A program made the position numbers and the translations under genes. Positions 54,306 through 64,000 of a stretch of DNA of 64,000 bases are shown piece by piece. This DNA is from an uncultured Synechococcus sp. (GTDB lineage: Bacteria; Cyanobacteriota; Cyanobacteriia; Phormidesmidales; Phormidesmidaceae), in assembly GCA_937911865.1 (NCBI GenBank), contig CALDSK010000307.1, positions 1 through 64,000 on the forward strand. Direction: 5' to 3'. The notes under the pieces were generated by a model, which was given only the letters and a program-made list of their open reading frames with translations, searched no databases and was not told the DNA's origin. How positions within the stretch are numbered: the stretch's first letter is position 1; each line of letters opens with the position of its first letter.

Positions 54306-55199
54306 GTGGACTTTCGACAGATTCAGTACTTCATTGCGATCGCAGAAGACCTGCACTTCAATCGAGCAGCAGATCGTTTGCAAATCACTCAGCCAGCGCT
54401 TAGCAAACAAATCGCTAGCCTAGAAAAAATGCTAGGTGTACAGCTACTCTTCCGTACGAAACGAACCGTAGAACTCACCCATGCCGGTCAAACCTTTCTG
54501 CGCCAAGCCCGCCAGCTAGTACACCAAAGAGAAAAGGCTATTGAGATCACCAGACGTACCGGCTCTGGCGACATTGGTCATTTGACCATCAGCTTTACTA
54601 AAACAGCGACACAGACGGTACTCCCTTCACTGCTCCGTCAATTTCTACAGCGCTATCCCAAAGTAGAAATTGACATGATAGAGCTAGCCACAGAAGCACA
54701 GGTAGCCGCCCTCAATCAGAACGCCGTTGACCTCGCCTTTCTACATCCTCCTATCGATCAGCGTGGACTACAGGTCCATCCAATTCTAAAAGAGAGTTTT
54801 GTCGCGGTGCTTCCTTTAGACCACTCATTAGGGCAACGCAGTGCTGTTTCTATAGAAGCGCTAGCTAACGAGCCCCTAATCATTCATCCGCGCAAAGAAG
54901 GGCCGGCGCTTTATGATGGATTTCTACAGGTCTGTCAAGCATCTGGATTTCAGCCCAAAATTATCAAAGAATCTATCTCGCTACAAACGCGCCTGTGTTT
55001 TGTTGCCGCAGGTATCGGCATCACCTTTGTCTCCGATCGCTTTCAGTCTCTTGTTGGTAAAAACGTAATTTGTAGGCCACTCAAAAACTGTCCCGTATTT
55101 CTTGAGTTTGGGGCGGCTTGGCGTCAGCGTTCCACTAATCCTGCGCTTCTAAACGCCACAAAAATACTAGATAAACTACTGGCAACCGCTAAGTTATGA
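54306..55199 (+). CDS. LysR-family transcriptional regulator
   Basis: 297 residues, normal length. The winged helix-turn-helix is at 1-60 (FNRAADRLQITQPALSKQIASLEKMLGVQLL) and the co-inducer-binding domain at about 90-290. The opening DFRQIQYFIAIAEDLHFNRAA is like the CbnR/CatM group, whose members control catabolism of aromatic acids, but the effector is unknown here. The start is GTG at 54306. The dyad at 54273-54291 is a likely own operator. Divergent from the propeller gene. Confidence 0.93.
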   Translation: MDFRQIQYFIAIAEDLHFNRAADRLQITQPALSKQIASLEKMLGVQLLFRTKRTVELTHAGQTFLRQARQLVHQREKAIEITRRTGSGDIGHLTISFTKTATQTVLPSLLRQFLQRYPKVEIDMIELATEAQVAALNQNAVDLAFLHPPIDQRGLQVHPILKESFVAVLPLDHSLGQRSAVSIEALANEPLIIHPRKEGPALYDGFLQVCQASGFQPKIIKESISLQTRLCFVAAGIGITFVSDRFQSLVGKNVICRPLKNCPVFLEFGAAWRQRSTNPALLNATKILDKLLATAKL

Positions 55200-55258
55200 G
55201 GACACATTTAACGTAGTGTAGCTTTCAATTAATGCTTAGCGATTAGCGAGCAGCTCGC

Positions 55259-55729
55259 TCATAGAACAGCCTTCTTCATCAACTTTAGAACCATCTCATT
55301 GCTTTTCTCATATCCCAGGCTAGAGTAGAGCTTTTCGCCAGCATCAGAAGCATGCAGAACGACCTGTGTACAGCCGATTTCCTCTAAGTAGCTCGCTGCT
55401 CTACGCATCAGCTCTGTTGCGACACCTTGTCTTCTATAAGTAGAATCCACGTAAACGCCCCAAATATAGCCCTTCTGATAGGCTGTACTCACCATCGGAT
55501 AGAGTTCTAGTATCTGACAGCTCGCTGATCCGACAATCTTCCCTTCCATCTCCGCAACGAAGCACTTGTACGCCAGTTCCTCGCGAGCACGCGCAATAAA
55601 CCGAGTTGTTCTTTCTAGCCAGTCTTTGCGAATAGACTCAGGCGGAAAACCTAGCTCTGGAAAAATTGAGCGTAGATGCGCGGCCACCAAACTCTCATCA
55701 TCTTTTACTGCTTCACGAATAGTCAGCAT
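55259..55729 (-). CDS. GNAT-family N-acetyltransferase
   Basis: 156 residues from ATG at 55729, which has GGAAAG just upstream; GTG at 55750 is in frame but less likely. Acetyl-CoA-binding motif A is WGVYVDSTYRRQGVATELMRRAASYL (core RRQGVA), and the C-terminal VVLHASDAGEKLYSSLGYEKSNEMVL is motif B. Small-molecule or peptide acetylation; substrate unknown. Confidence 0.92.
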   Translation of the reverse strand: MLTIREAVKDDESLVAAHLRSIFPELGFPPESIRKDWLERTTRFIARAREELAYKCFVAEMEGKIVGSASCQILELYPMVSTAYQKGYIWGVYVDSTYRRQGVATELMRRAASYLEEIGCTQVVLHASDAGEKLYSSLGYEKSNEMVLKLMKKAVL

Positions 55730-55787
55730 TTTCTTTCCGTCAAAATTCACTCTATAAAAATACAGTCAGCCCAGCTAAACCCTCTAA

Positions 55788-55851
55788 TCTAGTAGCCAAA
55801 GAGTCTAGTAAGCAAAGAGTCTAGTAGGCAAATAGTCTAGTGAGCAAAGCG
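55788..55851. repeat. 16-bp tandem repeat array abutting the EamA stop
   Basis: TCTAGTAGCCAAAGAG (55788), TCTAGTAAGCAAAGAG (55804), TCTAGTAGGCAAATAG (55820), TCTAGTGAGCAAAGCG (55836). The array ends one base before the EamA stop codon (55852-55854, minus strand). Confidence 0.92.
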
Positions 55852-56700
55852 CTATTCTCTCAGCCGGCTCACTGCGGTTGCCATCAAAATGCAGGCAGCG
55901 CCAATCGCACCATTAAGACTCAAACTTTCATCCAGCAGTAAGATAGAGAAAAGAGTCGCAAAAACAGGCTCTAACGTATAGATCAAGGCTGCCTCGTGAG
56001 CAGGCACCCATCGCTGCCCTGTGGCCTGCCCCCAGAGTGGGCCAACAGTAACAACCAGTCCAAGATAAAGTAGCGCAGGCAAGGGCAATTCACTGACGCT
56101 TACGCCCTGATGCACTATTTCTGGCAACGCCCAAATTCCGCCCAGCAAAACGATAAACCAAACCTGCACAGCAGCGAGCGATAAAGGTTCGTGCCGGGGC
56201 GCAATGGCCTCTAGCAATAGGATATATACTGCAATACCCAACGCTGAAGCCAGCGTCAGTACATCACCTACGTCAAAACCACCGCCATCCCAAGACATCG
56301 CACTCATCCCGATCACCGCCAATCCCGTAGCTACCAGAATTCGCCTGGGCAGTGGCCTGCCTATCAACGCACCCAACAAGGGCACTGCAATCACGTTTAG
56401 GCCAACGATAAAAGCAGATCGGCTAGCAGAAATAGCTTCTAAGCCAGTCAATGCACACATGGTTTCGAGAAACAAAATAGTCCCCAGCAGAACGCCATCT
56501 CGCAAAAGCTGACGATTTGCCTGCCGCAGCCAGGGCAAAAGCGCAATGGCCGCAATGCTGTATCGAACGACAATCAGCACCGCCGGGTGAATGCTGCTCA
56601 AGGCATCTTTCAACACGGGAAATGAAGTTCCCCAAATAAGTGTCACCAACAGCAGCAGAAGTGTTCCTTTTTGATGGGTCTTTGCAGAAATCGCTGTCAT
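55852..56700 (-). CDS. EamA/DMT-family transporter
   Basis: 282 residues, about ten transmembrane helices in two EamA halves. First half: LLLLVTLIWGTSFPVLKDAL and VRYSIAAIALLPWL. Second half: the repeat beginning VGDVLTLASALGIAVYILLLEAI and ending AALIYTLEPVFATLFSILLLDESLS. Such proteins export amino acids, nucleosides or other small metabolites. It is divergent from the LysR gene at 56896, which may control it. Confidence 0.93.
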   Translation of the reverse strand: MTAISAKTHQKGTLLLLLVTLIWGTSFPVLKDALSSIHPAVLIVVRYSIAAIALLPWLRQANRQLLRDGVLLGTILFLETMCALTGLEAISASRSAFIVGLNVIAVPLLGALIGRPLPRRILVATGLAVIGMSAMSWDGGGFDVGDVLTLASALGIAVYILLLEAIAPRHEPLSLAAVQVWFIVLLGGIWALPEIVHQGVSVSELPLPALLYLGLVVTVGPLWGQATGQRWVPAHEAALIYTLEPVFATLFSILLLDESLSLNGAIGAACILMATAVSRLRE

Positions 56701-56895
56701 CGCATTAAAGTGTTACGTCATGGTGGCTCACTGTAGAGAGCAAAGGGTCGATTACCTAAGCACTCAGCCAACCGTTTCTATCAGCTAGTTCGATAGAAAG
56801 ATCAACGCCTTTGTCTGTAAGGTTTATGACAAGTTAACCTGCATAGAAACACACGCCTAAAAGACACGTTCCCACCAAGAATCGAGGACTGATAA

Positions 56896-57849
56896 ATGGG
56901 ACTAAGCTTTCCAAACTATCCAAAGCTATCGTACCTACACACGCTCATCGTGGTCGCTGATTCTGGCAGTTTTAGTGAAGCGGCGCTACGACTTCAGCTC
57001 TCTCAATCTTCGGTTAGCTACGCGATCGCGGCTCTAGAAGAAGAGCTAGGCGTAGTACTCGTCTCTAGGGGTCGTCAGGGCGCTCACCTAACCCCAGTTG
57101 GAGAGCAGATTGTAAACCGCGCTCGGCGAATTACGCATTTATTAGATGACGTTATAAAACAGGCCAATTTGGCCAAAGGACTAGAAGGGGGCTATGTTCG
57201 CATCTCTGCCTTTCGCAGCGCCGCATCTCATATATTGCCAGAGGTAATTGCCGAATTTTGCCGTCGCTATCCGGCCATCTCTGTTCGCATTGCCGAACAC
57301 GACGATTGCCCTGAGGCCGAAGAAGATTTGAGAAAAGGTCGAGTTGACCTCGCAATCACCTATCTGCCGCCCAGCCACGACCTAGAAACCTGGGAGCTTA
57401 TGCAAGACGACTTTGTAGCGCTCTTCCCCGCTGACTTTCAGCCCCAGGGCAATACTATCGATTGGGCCGACCTAATGACCTATCCACTGGTCATGGCCCC
57501 TGAAGGAGACTTATGCGATGAGCGAGTCTACAAGCACTGCGCCCAGTATGGCATCACGCTAATACCCAAGTACCACGTGCGCTCTGATGCCACCATCGTC
57601 AGCATGGTCGCAAAGGGCCTAGGCGCAACGATCAGTCCGCGACTGGCAGCTACGCCTAGACCAGACGGTATTCATGTTTATGGCTTACCCGTACCTTTAG
57701 TTCGCAACATTCGCGTTGCAATCTTGAAAGAGTCATTGCTAACACCCGCAGGTTTTGCACTGCTAGATTTGCTCAAAGAGACATACTCCGAAGCTCATTC
57801 TCAGACCCGCTTTCAAAATGAGAGCGATCGCGAACGTACACACAGATAG
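56896..57849 (+). CDS. LysR-family transcriptional regulator
   Basis: 317 residues. The helix-turn-helix at about 10-70 reads SGSFSEAALRLQLSQSSVSYAIAALEEELG. The effector domain at about 95-300 begins GYVRISAFRSAASHILPEVIAEF. Start ATG at 56896 with GAGG about 9 bp upstream. It lies between an EamA exporter (divergent) and the polyketide synthase (same strand, 106 bp downstream), so either could be a target. Confidence 0.93.
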   Translation: MGLSFPNYPKLSYLHTLIVVADSGSFSEAALRLQLSQSSVSYAIAALEEELGVVLVSRGRQGAHLTPVGEQIVNRARRITHLLDDVIKQANLAKGLEGGYVRISAFRSAASHILPEVIAEFCRRYPAISVRIAEHDDCPEAEEDLRKGRVDLAITYLPPSHDLETWELMQDDFVALFPADFQPQGNTIDWADLMTYPLVMAPEGDLCDERVYKHCAQYGITLIPKYHVRSDATIVSMVAKGLGATISPRLAATPRPDGIHVYGLPVPLVRNIRVAILKESLLTPAGFALLDLLKETYSEAHSQTRFQNESDRERTHR

Positions 57850-57955
57850 CGGTAGAAAATCAAGCAATCAGGCCAGCTAACCAGCACTATAGTTGCCACT
57901 ATCCACCAATGTTTCCGATAATGACTACTCTATATACGTAGATTACATATCAAGC

Positions 57956-64000
<6,045 letters not shown>

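Overview
The window is a cyanobacterial chromosome segment. The octamer GCGATCGC (HIP1) recurs throughout, for example near 6550, 14400 and 47877. The gene content also fits: a two-partner-secretion adhesin with a CHAT protein, a PEP-CTERM protein, matrixin-type metalloproteases and a cyanobacterial-style type I PKS. A Leptolyngbya/Phormidesmis-like lineage is my guess from style only. No rRNA, tRNA, transposase or CRISPR array was seen. Both ends cut genes: a TPR-CHAT protein on the left and a polyketide synthase on the right.

Layout. 1-5220 (minus strand): truncated TPR-CHAT protein, a matrixin-CAP-RTX metalloprotease, and a gamma-glutamylcyclotransferase-like protein. 5328-8931 (plus): leuS with a strong terminator, then an OmpR-family response regulator. 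9105-14854: a surface-glycan block with two multi-spanning membrane glycosyltransferase-like proteins, a GtrA protein and a polyprenyl-phosphate GT2-GtrA fusion. 14876-21338: GIY-YIG protein, EF-G-like GTPase, large beta-propeller protein, RraA-like protein. 21676-27650: filamentous-haemagglutinin-like TPS protein overlapping a secreted TPR-CHAT protein. 27667-35498 (all minus): AI-2E-type permease, second matrixin, small coiled-coil protein, YiaA-like protein, aldo/keto reductase, TPR protein, FAS1 protein. 35768-38633: taurine-type ABC transporter. 39117-43199: threonine synthase, a decayed TrkA-like gene, TrkH-like transporter, DUF421 protein. 43686-45288: gene remnants, a hairpin element and small unknown genes. 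45652-51149: DUF5671-like protein, glutaminase, alpha/beta hydrolase, and a two-gene unit pairing a P450-like protein with an alpha-dioxygenase-type haem peroxidase. 51576-57849: PEP-CTERM protein, beta-propeller protein, two LysR regulators, GNAT, EamA transporter. 57956-64000: reducing type I PKS (KS-AT-DH-pseudoKR-ER-KR, continuing).

How parts may work together. The adhesin and CHAT protein are joined by an ATGA stop/start overlap and both look exported. The P450-like and dioxygenase genes form an apparent oxylipin unit, a split analogue of fungal dioxygenase-P450 fusions. tauCAB has a 16-bp hairpin between tauA and tauB that could tune stoichiometry. The two matrixins share a CxCxxC motif before the catalytic domain and a 13-nt sequence just upstream of their starts.

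A striking background feature is the number of short tandem duplications (12-21 bp units). Some lie in coding sequence. Others are intergenic arrays, several touching stop codons, including an eight-unit degenerate array of about 21-bp period at 31341-31508.
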